Shown here piece by piece: positions 1-12,095 of a stretch of 64,000 bases of DNA. The position numbers were made by a program, and so were the translations under genes. Under the pieces are notes generated by a model, which saw only the letters and a program-made list of their open reading frames with translations, searched no databases and was not told the DNA's origin. The number at the start of each line of letters is the position of its first letter. Position 1 is the first letter of the stretch. Origin of the DNA: Benincasa hispida (Eukaryota; Streptophyta; Magnoliopsida; Cucurbitales; Cucurbitaceae); NCBI RefSeq assembly GCF_009727055.1, contig NC_052355.1:50006467-50070466 (forward strand), in the 5' to 3' direction.

Positions 1-368
1 GATATCCCCACTCACATGTCTCTACATGAATGATCAGGAGTAGATCATTTATAATACTTTACAGCAATTGTAACAATTACAAAGGGAGTCGTATCCATAG
101 TGTCATTAGGATAAGGTACCCAACTTTATCCATTTGCTACAGACCTTTTAGGTTATCACATAAACATGATCCATTTGTATGTCACCACATACATGACATA
201 CATGTTTAAGCTACATTAAATAACCTAGAATCTTAGTTTATTAGATTTCGGTTAATGAAACTAAATGTCAAATAAAACAATAACTTTATTTATTAAATAA
301 ATTACCCGTTTGTAAAAATAAATTACAAACTTCGAAACTACGAGATTTAGGGCATCGGTCCTATCATC
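1..368 (-). mobile_element. Ty1/copia LTR, 5' portion
   Basis: Read on the minus strand this is the first part of a copia LTR. It runs from the conserved start (GATGCCCTAAATCTCGTAG, at about 340-358) toward the middle. The same LTR family continues past the window edge and recurs at 4675-5668, 18497-19336 and 20614-22499. Only LTR sequence is present and no genes are associated. Confidence 0.7.
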
Positions 369-370
369 AA

Positions 371-667
371 CACATTCGTGGAACATGTGGTTTTTCTTCT
401 AATAAAAATCTTCCAACAATATTATATGAAGACAACACAACTTGTATAGCCAGAATCAAAGGAGGATATATGAAAGGAGATAGAACAAAACATATTTCAC
501 CAAAACTTTTCTAAACTCATGATCTTAAAGAAAATTGCGACATCACCGTACAACAAATTTGTTCGAAGGATAACCTAACAAACTTATTTACAAAATCGTT
601 ACCAATCGTAACCTTTGAAGAATTGGTGCACAACATTGGAATGCGGCGACTCAAAGAGCTTAAATAA
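371..667 (+). pseudogene. Ty1/copia RNase H C-terminal fragment
   Basis: About 99 codons read as the end of a copia polyprotein: YEDNTTCIA, then KGGYMKGDRTKHISPK, then DNLTNLFTKSLP, the usual end of copia RNase H, closing at the TAA of 665-667. One in-frame TAA interrupts it about half way, where relatives have a Tyr codon. Upstream polyprotein parts are missing because the fragment abuts an inverted copia LTR. It would have removed the RNA strand during reverse transcription and is now inactive. Its mirror copy lies on the minus strand at about 4377-4673. Confidence 0.85.
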
Positions 668-671
668 TGTT

Positions 672-1141
672 TTCATGAGGGGGAGCAAGTATATTGTATT
701 CTTTTAGGAGTATAAAATTATATGAAATATATACTCTTTTTCTTTCACTAAGATTTTTTCCATGAGATTTTTTCCTAGTAAGATTTTAACGAGACATATT
801 TCATATACATATAGGCATCTAAGGGGGAGTATTATAATATTATGAATTAAGTGTAATATAGATGCTTGTGCTGAGTGTCCAAAGGACATGTGTCATAATC
901 CTATTACCCCATGTGTTGTCCATGTATCTCAAGATTACACAATATTAGTGTTCATGTAATCTACCTCCTACTTGCCAAATTACCTATAAATAATGAAATT
1001 TGGTGGATTTTGTAGAGGCATAACATATTGGTGAGCAATTCAAAAAGATTGAAAAATTAATGGAGAATTTTGGAGAAATTTTCATAATTTCACTTTTATT
1101 ATTTTATATTATTTATTATTTATTTATTTATTTTATATATT
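672..1141 (+). mobile_element. Copia polypurine tracts and LTR start
   Basis: Two purine tracts follow the polyprotein stop: GAGGGGGAGCAAG near 676 and AAGGGGGAGT near 819. The second is directly followed by AT-rich sequence that I take as the 3' LTR start. A plausible TATA box, CTATAAATA, lies at about 985-993. The LTR is cut off at about 1141 by the accessory-gene segment. Confidence 0.6.
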
Positions 1142-2561
1142 TTATTTTTGAAACCCTCTGTTTTAGCCAAACAACATAGCGGTCAATCTTCTACTTTCCT
1201 GAAACCACCCCAACCCAAACTCACCATAGCACAAACTCTAGTCAAAACCACAATACACACCTCCACCTCCGCCAAAACCCTACCAAAACTCCAGGCGTCT
1301 GTAGCATATTCAAACAGCTGTATCGCCTGTTGTGCGTCCAGTAGCACCCCCCATCATCAAACACTTAGCCATAATTTTTCCCAGTGAAGTGGCTGAAACC
1401 ATCCAAATTGCCCGGTCTTCCTCACCTATTTCTATTTCTTTAGGATCGCCGCATACACCTACCTCTACCCCACCCATTACACCACCTGTGCCTACTAGCG
1501 ATCCACCAAGTTCTAACAGCCTAACGTTGGAACAAACCCCACACCCAACTAACTCTCAAGAGTTGGCTTGCAGAGATGAGCAAGAGGTCTTTGGACCAAT
1601 CTTAGCCAACCTAGACCAAAGGCAGATGAAAGAGATAGATCAGATATGCGTCCAATCCATACTAATGCATCTAGAGAAGAAGTTGGACAACAAAGCATGA
1701 GTAGCACCTCAAGTACAGTAGAGAAAACAATGGATGAGGCAAATCGCTACGCGATAATGCTAGAGTAAGAGATGGAAGAAGAAGAAATGGATGCAAGGAC
1801 AAGAGAAGTCGACCCTGACGCATCCCATCAACGCTGATCTGATGCGAATGATGGGCCATCGGGGAATATTATGAGAAGAAAAAGGAGATTTATTGTGGAG
1901 GAAGATGAAGAAGTAAATGAGAATGAAGTTGCAACCGATCCTGTGGTTGCAACGGGGAAAGTAGCTTCAACTCAAGTGAGTTGGAACGCAGGCTCAAAAA
2001 GTATAGGCCTGCACGTCAAGGGTAAAGGAAAACAACCCTTCAAAAGAGTGGGATGAAAAAGCCAGGGCATTAGCCTGTGAGGCAAGAAAATATGAGGCAG
2101 CAAGAGAAAAGAAGGTGACAACTGCGTCACCAAGATAGGTCAAAGGAAAGAAGCGTCAATTCAGTGATATATTAATTGAGAAAGGGTTATTCCTCGAGCA
2201 TAGCCCATTGCCGGAGTACATCATGGACACCATTGACGCAATGGGTTGGTGTCAGCTATGTGTAGGCCCTATAAGGATCTAGCCTCGCCTCGTCCACACC
2301 TTCTACGAAAGTCAATTTGATGAAAAGAAAGATGTGGCACTGGTAGAGGACATCTTAGTAAACTTCTCTCCCAACATAATCAATGAAGTACTCGACGCAG
2401 TCAACAATCCAGACATAGAGGGAAATTGCATCCTTGAAAAACCAACTCCAAAACAACTGGAAGATGCGTTATGAACAATGGCCAAGCCTAGAAGTACATG
2501 GTAGATCTCAAGAACGAGCGTAATGATGATGGCTTCCAGGAACTTACTACCCAACGCCAAC
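1142..2561 (+). pseudogene. Accessory transposon gene, copy A (broken)
   Basis: This is a remnant of the same accessory gene family found on the minus strand at 28-38 kb. Visible blocks, in several frames, are a Pro/Ser/Thr-rich leader, an acidic segment with EEDEEVNENE, then a region reading DAMGWCQLC, VHTFYESQFDEKKDVALVE and TPKQLEDAL. The last part matches the conserved core of the 'putative plant transposon protein' domain. Several frameshifts and stops interrupt it. Copy A lacks about 165 bases that copy B has at roughly 12253-12420. A copia LTR follows at once. The function of the protein is not known to me. Confidence 0.6.
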
Positions 2562-3097
2562 CTTTGGCTATACCTGATCTATTGGGAATGTCCTAAAACT
2601 CGCAGTTTGTAATCATAGAAACATATTCTATTTATCACTAAAAGTGTTATTGAAATTGCATTATGTTATAAAATCCAATAAATGAATCCATGGCTATAGT
2701 ATGAATACTGTGATTTTATATAGAGACATAAAGGAGGATCAAGTTATAATATATAGCCAAGAAGGTCTATAAGTATATGGATGAGATTGGGTACCTCGTC
2801 TTGAGAACACTATGGATGTGACCTACTTTGTATATTGATACAAACGACATGATCCCGAAATTGTTCATGTGGGGACATGCAAGTGGAGGCATCCCATGCA
2901 AAATAGTAACAATTACAAAGTGGGTTGTATCCGCAATGTTATCAAGATAAGGCACCCAACCTTATCCATTTACTAAAGACCTTTTAGGTTATAACTTCAA
3001 CATGAACTACTTGTATGTCTACCACATATTGTTCACCAACATCATATAACCTTAGATCTTAGTTTATTGGGTTGAATTAATGTAGTTTGTGTCACAT
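2562..3097 (+). mobile_element. Copia LTR fragment inside accessory gene
   Basis: It begins TGGGAATGTCC, followed by AAAACTCGCAGTTTGTAA, the same start as the full copia LTR at 41939. It is cut at about 3097, where a reversed gypsy LTR begins after CACAT. It is nested in the accessory-gene remnant. Confidence 0.7.
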
Positions 3098-3885
3098 TGA
3101 TAGACGAAATTTCTACGTTGATGAATGATTCAAGTTCATGTCCCCGACAATGGAGCTAAAAACTTGATAGATGAAATTTATGCGTTGATGAATGATTCAA
3201 GTTCTTATCCCCGACAACAGCGCCAAAAACTTGTAAAGATTTAAAATGAATGATGATGATGCGCTATGACTTATGATATTGCAATATTTCGTTCTAAATG
3301 TATGCGATGATGCTTAAATGTTTCGTAGTATGTGTACGTGTACTGCGCGTGTCACAAGTTTTCTTACGCTGGAACCAAGTATAATACCAACGCAAGTTTC
3401 TCAGAGTGATCTGAGGTCGAACACAGGGATTGTTGTGATTAATGCGATACTAATGTGGTATATGCGACCGGTTAAAATAAAGAATAATGAATTGGTTTTG
3501 CGAAAAGTAAAATGCAGTAAAGAGTAAATTGCGATAAAGAATAAAATATGATAATAAATAAAGTGGGGTAAAAGTAAGTTGCGATGATAAAAGTAAAGTG
3601 CGGTGAAATAAATTGCGGTGATAAAATAAATGAATAAACTATTAATATACAGGTTGAGGACTGGCTGTGAAGTTGTGCAAAAGAATCTGATGAATGTGGT
3701 GGCAAATCTTGTGAAATGAATCAGAAAAAGAATGGGTTGAGGGAAAGGACATCGTAAGATCGTCAATCTTGTTGAGGACGCAACTAAGGTTCCGCTTTCC
3801 TTTGGCTTACACCTTTCAGTGATCGGCCGCATTCCCATATGTCTATGGTGAAACTAGGATGAACGTGATGAACGCAAGGTTGTTT
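3098..3885 (-). mobile_element. Ty3/gypsy LTR fragment (family S), 3' part
   Basis: On the minus strand this is the 3' end of a gypsy LTR. It holds the conserved two-hairpin module (3355-3428) and ends ...CTATCA at 3098. Two tandem units near 3098-3232 each carry a primer-site-like sequence (GGCGCTGTTGTCGGGGA and a diverged partner). The element is truncated at the N of 3886; the second copy at 14215 is longer. Confidence 0.75.
3355..3428 (-). other. Two-hairpin LTR RNA module (family S)
   Basis: Read on the minus strand: CCCTGTGTTCGACC, then stem 1 CTCAGA/TCTGAG with loop TCAC, then stem 2 CTTGCGTTGG/CCAGCGTAAG around a loop containing TTATACTTGG, then GAAAACTTG. All ten base pairs of stem 2 form, two of them G-T. 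The same layout with other stem sequences occurs in the other gypsy LTR families of the window. Confidence 0.7.
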
Positions 3886-3886
3886 N
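3886..3886. other. Single N at a sequence join
   Basis: One undetermined base separates the family S LTR (left) from inverted repeat arm 2 (right). In the duplicate copy the LTR runs on without a break past 14983, so this N marks an artificial or unresolved join rather than a polymorphism. Confidence 0.8.
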
Positions 3887-3902
3887 AAATGAATATAATA
3901 AT

Positions 3903-5043
3903 AATATATAAAATAAATAAATAAATAATAAATAATATAAAATAATAAAAGTGAAATTATGAAAATTTCTCCAAAATTCTCCATTAATTTTTCAATCTTT
4001 TTGAATTGCTCACCAATATGTATGCCTCTACAAAATCCACCAAATTTCATTATTTATAGGTAATTTGGCAAGTAGGAGGTAGATTACATGAACACTAATA
4101 TTGTGTAATCTTGAGATACATGGACAACACATGGGGTAATAGGATTATGACACATGTCCTTTGGACACTCAGCACAAGCATCTATATTACACTTAATTCA
4201 TAATATTTATAATACTCCCCCTTAGATGCCTATATGTATATGAAATATGTCTCGTTAAAATCTTACTAGGAAAAAATCTCATGGAAAAAAATCTTAGTGA
4301 AAGAAAAAGAGTATATATTTCATATAATTTATACTCCTAAAAGAATACAATATACTTGCTCCCCCTCATGAAAACATTATTTAAGCTCTTTGAGTCGCCG
4401 CATTCCAATGTTGTGCACCAATTCTTCAAAGGTTACGATTGGTAACGATTTTGTAAATAAGTTTGTTAGGTTATCCTTCGAACAAATTTGTTGTACGGTG
4501 ATGTCGCAATTTTCTTTAAGATCATGAGTTTAGAAAAGTTTTGGTGAAATATGTTTTGTTCTATCTCCTTTCATATATCCTCCTTTGATTCTGGCTATAC
4601 AAGTTGTGTTGTCTTCATATAATATTGTTGGAAGATTTTTATTAGAAGAAAAACCACATGTTCCACGAATGTGTTGATGATAGGACCGATGCCCTAAATC
4701 TCGTAGTTTCGAAGTTTGTAATTTATTTTTACAAACGGGTAATTTATTTAATAAAATAAGTTATTGTTTTATTTGACATTTAGTTTCATTAACCGAAATC
4801 TAATAAACTAAGATTCTAGGTTATTTAATGTAGCTTAAACATGTATGTCATGTATGTGGTGACATACAAATGGATCATGTTTATGTGATAACCTAAAAGG
4901 TCTGTAGCAAATGGATAAAGTTGGGTACCTTATCCTAATGACACTATGGATACGACTCCCTTTGTAATTGTTACAATTGCTGTAAAGTATTATAAATGAT
5001 CTACTCCTGATCATTCATGTAGAGACATGTGAGTGGGGATATC
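3903..5043 (-). repeat. Inverted repeat arm 2
   Basis: Reverse complement of 1-1141. It holds, in mirrored order, a copia LTR piece, a polypurine tract (about 4361-4371), a broken copia RNase H end on the minus strand (about 4377-4673) and the start of a plus-strand copia LTR from about 4675. After 5043 the LTR continues, while arm 1 is cut by the window edge, so the true repeat may be longer. Confidence 0.9.
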
Positions 5044-5668
5044 CTATACAAAGAGTTTTTTATAAGACTAGACCATTAAATGACTAGTCTCTCTTTATAA
5101 TGCCATTACTTGAAGTTCACGAGGATAACCATAGGTCACCCGACCTTAATCTTGAGTGACTTGTGAACTCCTGCCTATTAAGGCGGTCTTTTGATCTGTA
5201 TGGGTGATAGTGCTCAGATTCACTGACTTAATGTGCCTACCATTTTGGGGATTCATTCGAGTGGGGAGCTAGAAACACAGCTACGTTAGAAGAAATTCAC
5301 TCCTTCTCGTTGTTAGAATAAGTAGATAAATTGCTTCCTTAAATGCTAATTCCGAGTTTTGAACAATAAGACGCCTCCCTCTCTCACTAGCTAGAGAGGG
5401 GTCTAGTTATAGTGGGACTATGACTAATTATTCATTAGAGAGATCGGTGGTACTTAAGGAGTTAGATGTAACTACAGAGGTAAAATGGTAATTTTGATCC
5501 AATTATACTTATGAGCAATTTGTGAAGGGTCAATGCATTGTTGATTGGTTATATCCGATGGACACATAAATATATTTACAGTGCGAAAAGTGCAGTTGTC
5601 GATCTTTAGTGGAGCGAGCAGTAGTTAATGAATGTTGATTAATTTAATTAAAGAGTTTAGTGGAGTGA
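4675..5668 (+). mobile_element. Copia LTR (plus strand)
   Basis: It starts near GACCGATGCCCTAAATCTCG and carries the usual internal landmarks of this family, including a GGTGATAGTG stretch near 5201 and GAGATCGGTGGTACTTAAG near 5441. It ends at about 5668 without a primer site, joined directly to a gypsy RT fragment. It is a truncated or recombined LTR. Confidence 0.7.
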
Positions 5669-7040
5669 CCACAAAGGCTTTTATCGAAGGTTTGTGAGAG
5701 GATTTTCAAAGATCACACGACCACTGAGCGCATTGTTAGAGTTAAATAGACCCTTTATATTCAATGAAGACTGTCATAACGCATTCGAAACTTTGAGGTA
5801 TGTGTTAACTACAACTCTGATATATAATAGCCCTGGATTAGACGCAACCTTTCATTCTAATGTGCAACAGAAGTGATGTGGCAGTCGGAGCGTTGGGTTA
5901 GAAAAAGGGAAACTTAATACACCCCATTTCCTACTTGTCGAAAACACTGAACGAGTCCCGGGAACATTACACCACTATCGAAAAAGAATGTAAGCAGTAG
6001 TGTTTGCCATTGAAAAACTACTCATCAAGCTTATGTTGGTTGGTGTGTTAGCAACAATCTATACAGAACACCTCCACTATTAAGTTCTTGATGGGCAAGA
6101 AGGATGCGAAGCCAGGTTGATTCGTTGGGTGTTGCTACTATAAGATTTGATGTGGAAATTTAAAGATAGAAAAGGTATGAGAACCAGGTGGTTGATCACC
6201 TATCAAGGCTGAAGAATAAAGAGCTACAACTAGGAATAAGTTGAGATTCGAGATGCGTTCCCTGATGAACCCTACTTAGAGTTGAGGACAAGGAACCATG
6301 ATACGCTGACATAGTCAATTACTTAACCACAAAATAATTTCCCTGAAGACTTCATGCCCAGCAAAAGAAATGGCTTTCACATGATTGCAAAATTCTATTT
6401 TTGGGACGAACCGTTTCTAATACAAACAAGGCCCAAATTCCATCATGCGTGATGCGTTCCACCAAAAGTTGAAACACAATGCATCCTAGTTGAATGCCAT
6501 GACTCTCCTTACGGAGGTCACTCTGGAGGACAAAAGGTTTGGTGTTAAAGTCCTTCAATGTGGGTATGGCCAACACTTTTCAAAGATTGCAAGGGAATAT
6601 GTAACTGAAATGCGACCATGCCAGCCAATGTACGTTAATATCTCTTTCAAAAGGATGCAATGCTACTTTAACAACATTAATGAAGTTGACTATTGATATG
6701 TTTGGTTTGGCATTGATATTATGGGTGTCTTTTCCCTCAGTCTGTGCGAACAACAATACATCTTAATAGCAGTGGTTATGTATCCAAATGAGTTGAAGCA
6801 GTAGTATAATGCCAAAAATGATGTCACACTTTTTCGCGACCGCATTTTAAAACATAACTGACCTAATCCATACCAATATTGGGAAAACATTAAATTCAAC
6901 TGCTCATATTTCTGACGAGATATAAGATATATTTGTTTCATGCGCTTTGTTGTGGGCATAACACCACTGAGGAGGCATGTAGGATAAAAAAGATGCCATG
7001 AAATAGGTAAACAATCCCAATGCACTTTTCTCAACCCTAT
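5669..7040 (+). pseudogene. Ty3/gypsy RT-RNase H-integrase remnant, copy A
   Basis: It opens with GFYRRFVRGFSKITRPLSAL, the end of a gypsy reverse transcriptase of the Athila type. It continues through the RNase H start (MCNRSDVAVGA, REHYTTIEKE, KKDAKPRLIRWVLLL) to an integrase zinc-binding stretch (HDSPYGGHSGG) and core. Many frameshifts break it. The RNase H motif reads YTEHST where relatives have YTDH, so an acidic residue is changed. From 5895 on it parallels copy B at 17262. Toward 6790-7040 random-looking insertions multiply, suggesting raw long-read errors as well as mutation. Confidence 0.85.
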
Positions 7041-10000
7041 CATTTATAAGTTACTCTAGCACACACATTCTATAGTATTGTCAAGGAACCAACGTATCTC
7101 TAACCTATGCCCTAGTATGACTCAGTTCACACAGTATCATGATGGCATTTTAGTCAATGCATCATTAGCCAAAGATGGGTCACAAGGAACTTGAATGAAG
7201 GCTCACGTTATGGTCAGTACAATGATCTTACTACAATAGAGCGACGGCCTCATAGGTTAATGTCCTTGCGTTCAACTCATGAATTTCGTGGAGATAATAG
7301 CATGTGTCATTCCACCTTTGGAGTTGAGCCACAGGGATTTTCTTGTTCGCTTGCTCTTGTGGAGATAGAAAGGTGTCCGCTATTAAGTCTCGCAGGATCT
7401 CATCATACTTCGCATAAACCAATTGTGTTGAAAGCAGACTATCTCTTTAATGTATTTTAATCACCAATACACTCAATGAAGCCTTTATTTCAATTGGTCT
7501 ATAACATCTATCCAGAGTTAGACTCATTTCTATTCGCATGAGACCACAATACCAATGAAAGCTAAGAACACAATTCCGAAGGTTACTACTTTGTAACTCA
7601 AAAACATGGGTATGTGGAGTACAGCATATAGGTGGATTTAATGTTTTTACAAGATGTTTATGAACGGAAACGAATCCGGAGTCTGCTAAAGTTAGTAGTA
7701 AGTATAAGAGAAGAATTACTTTGAGTGCCTCGTTTGTTTATATTGTCTAGATGATATGACGACAAACGGTTCCCTTATAGGTCTACACTATTAAATTAAA
7801 TTAAGTGACTAATCAGACAAATCTGATTCGTGAGAGAATACCTAGACACCATTTTCATTTGTATTGAGATAGAGACACATTGGCAGAGCCGGGGATACTA
7901 TACAAAGGCAAGATCTTCAGGGAATTGACTCAGTGGTTACACAGTATAGAAAATGGATCTATGTTACCGAGTCTCATTAGATATCATGAGGATATCACCT
8001 GTACTTCCAATAATATCTTAAGATATGAGCGTAGCAGTTTCTTCCATCAGTGATCAGCGGCGATACCACAGGTTAACTCAGAATATGTCAAACCTCACAG
8101 CACGATTGATAATGCCTAATGGTTGAACTACCGTGTACCTACTGACGGACTTATATCTTGTCTTCCATGTTGACCTTTGTAGTATATGGGTTGATCAACC
8201 GCAGATGAACGTAGGATTCATATAAATCACAACTCAATCTTAAGTCCTACTTCTGTTTATATGTTGGATTCCACAACCGAATCTAGAGAGCTTCGATAAC
8301 ATCACAACTATAGACAACCACACACCACAAATCGAAATCAACACCTTCCTTGCTCTCCGCATCCAAACTGTCAGACGGGCTACACAAGATACAGATTAGC
8401 TACCACATTTATAGTGGGATTTGTGTCTGGATTCTTGTGAATACGAAATTTGTTGGCTAGAGCTACACACCAACCACAACTATACTGGCCTAGTAAGGAG
8501 ATAATGGTTTAGTTACTAAGTTAGCAGAACAATACTGAGTCATTACTATCCATGTTCATTCTTAGAGTATTCTAATGTGTTTTAAGAGGAAGTATAGAAG
8601 TGGTAGAGCTGTACAAAGACAGATAATGGTAATTTTCCGCGCCGAGCTATACCTTACCAGGCTAATTGGTGCAAGGGTGTCTATCGTACATAGTATGGAT
8701 ATGAGATATATGAGTAGTCTGTATTCACAGATTTGCGACAAGAAAAACCTATATTTTTCGTTATGATCGAAAAACTCAAACCGCTGCGCTGCGAAATTGC
8801 TTTAGTGCCAGTGTCTGACTCAATTCTCTAAGAGCTTTTGAATTGAATATAATCACACATTAGAATGAGTAATATAAGAGCTTTGACATACTAATCTCAG
8901 GTTATGAGCCCTTTGATAGTATTTAGAGATTATAGATTGAGATCAATTTTTGGATTAAGAATTTGAATATGTTCAAGTTTATTTAATGTAGAGGGATTTA
9001 TACAAACATAATACCGTATCAATAAAAGATTAGTCGATTCGAGAGTTATCAGTATTATGTGAATGAGTTCACAGGTTGTCTTTCAATTCATTATGTGTAA
9101 ATATATATGATATATATGGTACTTTGAGTACATTTATAAAGCTCACCCTTAGAAGCATAGAGTGAACATAGATATAATTCTGAAATGATAGATTCGCGTA
9201 AGATAATCTTTTGGAAAATATTCTCTCTCTTCATGCTAGAGCTAAATATTCTCTCAATGTCTGTATTTTCTAAATATATAAAGACATATATATGTGGTAG
9301 TTTCATACACTCTACACTTGCCTACTCATCTTATTATAATGTTAGTTAAAGTATATTAATACAGTACATTTCAATTATTGTATGCTTCTATACAATATTA
9401 AAGAGACCTATAATGGTATCATGTTTATTTATATATACATAATAATCCTTATCACTATAACAGATACTAGATAATCAACTCTATTTGAGCTACTATGTTT
9501 AGTTCCCAGCATATACTGGAGATTAATTATATATATATTTTGTTTAAAAATAATGTGGGCCAACGGGATGTTTGAGGCGGGATAATCAATTCCCCATCTT
9601 TTCTACTTTACACCATGACCAATTGACCCGGGGTGCGGTATCACTTCACTAAATTTGGCAATATAGAAGCTCATAGTAATGAAAAATAAAAAGAAAAATT
9701 ATTTTCTTCTTGTAATCTGGACGTTGAAATATGTGTGAGTTTAATTACGAATGTAGAAACGATTTACTATGAAGTGTTTTAAAATACTGCAGGTTTTGTC
9801 TTGATGTGAAGATTAACTCATCTCAAACTCTCTTATACCTTCAACCAACTTACAACCTTGATCCTCTCTTAAAAAATATATAGTCTATCAGACTATAATA
9901 GTCATGCTCACCCAACTATAACTGACCTCCTGTCTGGATCTACGTTGAGCATCACGGCATGACGCAATAATCTGAACGTTATCATAAGTGAGATTACCGA

Positions 10001-12095
10001 GGATCTCAGGAGTTTCATTGTTTTTATAAGGGAGAGCCATTTATCTTGAGAGATAGACTCAATATTCCGATCGAGATAGATTAGTATCGAAGAGGAATAT
10101 ATCGTTCTGTACACAAAAAAGTACGTCCTTGCATGAGTTCTAGCTTGTGACTCACCCTGATTACCCAATGGGTTAGGGCACATTTAGTCAGTGAAAGGTT
10201 TCTTGGAGAACGTCTTCTATTTAATCTCTTTAAAGACCACGAATCTATAACCAGATCAAAAAGACCTAGAGCTAACATGTCATATACTTAGGATCTACCA
10301 TAGTTGTATTGTACAATACTAACTAAAGTGTCAATCTCAGATAATGATTATGGAGGAATTTCGTGGTATGAATCCTATGGTTATCCCTGCCTGTGCGCAC
10401 ACCTATGCGATATCGTCTCCATATATAGGGCTCTAATAGAAGATTCCTTGCAAGAGATGTCTGGGCAGCCTAGTTTCATTGTAAGTCGAAGGCGTGCACT
10501 TCGTGAGAAGTCTCCACAAGAGCATCATAATATTGGCATTAACTAACAGCTTAATGAAAATCACTTCCCCACTCGCATAGTAGTCTGCGTACACGCCATC
10601 AATGAGATATGAGAAATGAGGCGAGAGGAAATTCTAATTCACAACAAATAATCGATTAAGGCACACATATGGGTGTTGCAAACATACCATATCATAACGC
10701 GTCGAGGAGTACACGATAATCTAATATAATGTGTTCTTCATATTAGTAGTGCAATATAAGGGTTATCTCATCTCGCGCTCAATAATTATCTCCGAGACGT
10801 GTGTACGACTGTTTCCCAAGCGAGCGAGAGCGAAGAATTCTATTGATGTGTGTTAGTTCACATAAAGACAAGATTCCGTTTCTATTGTACATTTGAAGAA
10901 CACCCGAAGACACTCAGTCGGAAATCTGGCATAAGTGAGAGCGATAAGTATTTAAGACTACATTAAATAACACCTTGCAATCGAGAAGTAAATCATGAAG
11001 TGCAGTCCGGGAGATAAAGCAGCCACTTTTGATAGAGGAACTTTGAGAACACGACATAAATCATCCTAGTCGATCATAAATAGCACAGAAGACACTATAA
11101 TACTTGCAGGTTCGAGTTGTTGTAAAGTATGTTACCATAAAAGTTTGAAATAGAGATCAATACACTCCCAGCGGTTGTGTGCTTTATATAAATACAACTA
11201 GTCTTAATAAACTTTCTTCGAAACTCTTATCCGTATGTCATATTGTGTATTCAGTCAAGCGAGGCTCTTTGCTTTACCATTCTTATTTATGCGATTATCT
11301 ACATTTTTCTGTCTTTGGACATCGTATGGCTGTGGTTATTATTTATCTTCGTCAATGATTTTTAATATATGCACAATCGTTACGAAAACCAGCAATATGA
11401 AAAGTTATATCAAAAGAATTGAGGCAAAAGTACTTCAAGTTTCCAGAATCGTGCGTAGATGTAAACTAGAACCATGGCCCTATGGAACGTTGAGATAGAC
11501 TAAAGGAGAGGTGACTTACTTGGAGGTGAGGATGAAGAAGCCAAGATAGACAAGTGTATATGGAGTGGCACCGAGTAATTCATCTTCACCCTCAATATCA
11601 ATACTTTCATACTATCTTAAAACTTCCTATGGAATCTAAGCAACAGAAAAAAAATTTGCCACCGACACTCTTACTGCACATCTGTCAGCGTAACATTATT
11701 GCTCCACACCTATCTCTGCTTCTCTGACACACTATGTTTGTAGGGCATAAATAAACACAATACACACCTCTCTCTGAGACCCACAATTCCTCCTCGATGT
11801 CTCCTCAACTATTATACACATGCCCATCGTCATAACCGATCACCTGTTTGTCATTTAATAGGACGATATGCTTTCTGAAGCTTTTTAAGATAGACAAATC
11901 TACAGAGTTGCAGAACAATCATCTCGTCGGGATAGCCAAAAATATCTTTCTTCCGGTCCTAAGCAGTATACACTCCGAGAAGAACGTTCGTCAAGTTAAT
12001 AGGTCCTTTCTCTTCCTTACACCGTTTGTATCGTGAGTGGCAAGCGAACTCTATGATTAAGGTTCCTCATTCTAGCTACCGTAATGCCGTATGTT
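7041..12095. other. Apparently unpolished sequence, no gene
   Basis: No open frame longer than about 90 codons and no recognisable protein. The first part is colinear with 18251-19336 but with errors every few bases. The 29 bases at 7027-7055 equal 18251-18279; the end of integrase near 7300 and LTR landmarks near 7610 and 8610 (AATGGTAATTTT) follow in the same order as at 18467, 18660 and 19318. Weaker similarity to 21270-21400 is seen near 8880-8970. From about 9800 to 12095 I find nothing recognisable. Treat it as noise-laden copy sequence. Confidence 0.65.

Larger units (their letters stand above)
1..1141 (+). repeat. Inverted repeat arm 1
   Basis: This arm is the reverse complement of 3903-5043, so base 1 pairs with base 5043. 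Identity is near complete; the differences I could find are mostly single-base indels in A/T runs (for example near 290, 715, 765 and 835). The arm contains a minus-strand copia LTR piece, a plus-strand copia RNase H end and the start of its LTR. Similarity stops abruptly at about 1141, where the accessory-gene segment begins. It is not a terminal inverted repeat of a DNA transposon, because it holds copia parts in mixed orientation. Confidence 0.9.
1148..3885 (+). repeat. Large direct duplication, copy A
   Basis: The segment matches 12096-14983 almost throughout: accessory-gene remnant, copia LTR piece and reversed gypsy LTR piece in the same order. Differences are mostly single-base insertions or deletions plus one block of about 165 bases missing here. 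Copy A ends exactly at the single N of 3886, whereas copy B continues into more of the same LTR. Confidence 0.9.

Noticed and set aside
1..5043. Inverted repeats as termini of a DNA transposon
   Set aside because: The arms contain copia LTR and RNase H parts in mixed orientation, and no transposase lies between them.
7191..12036. Open frames of 60-90 codons as small genes
   Set aside because: They lie in sequence that appears to be error-laden, show no recognisable domain, and their parallel region at 18-19 kb is LTR.
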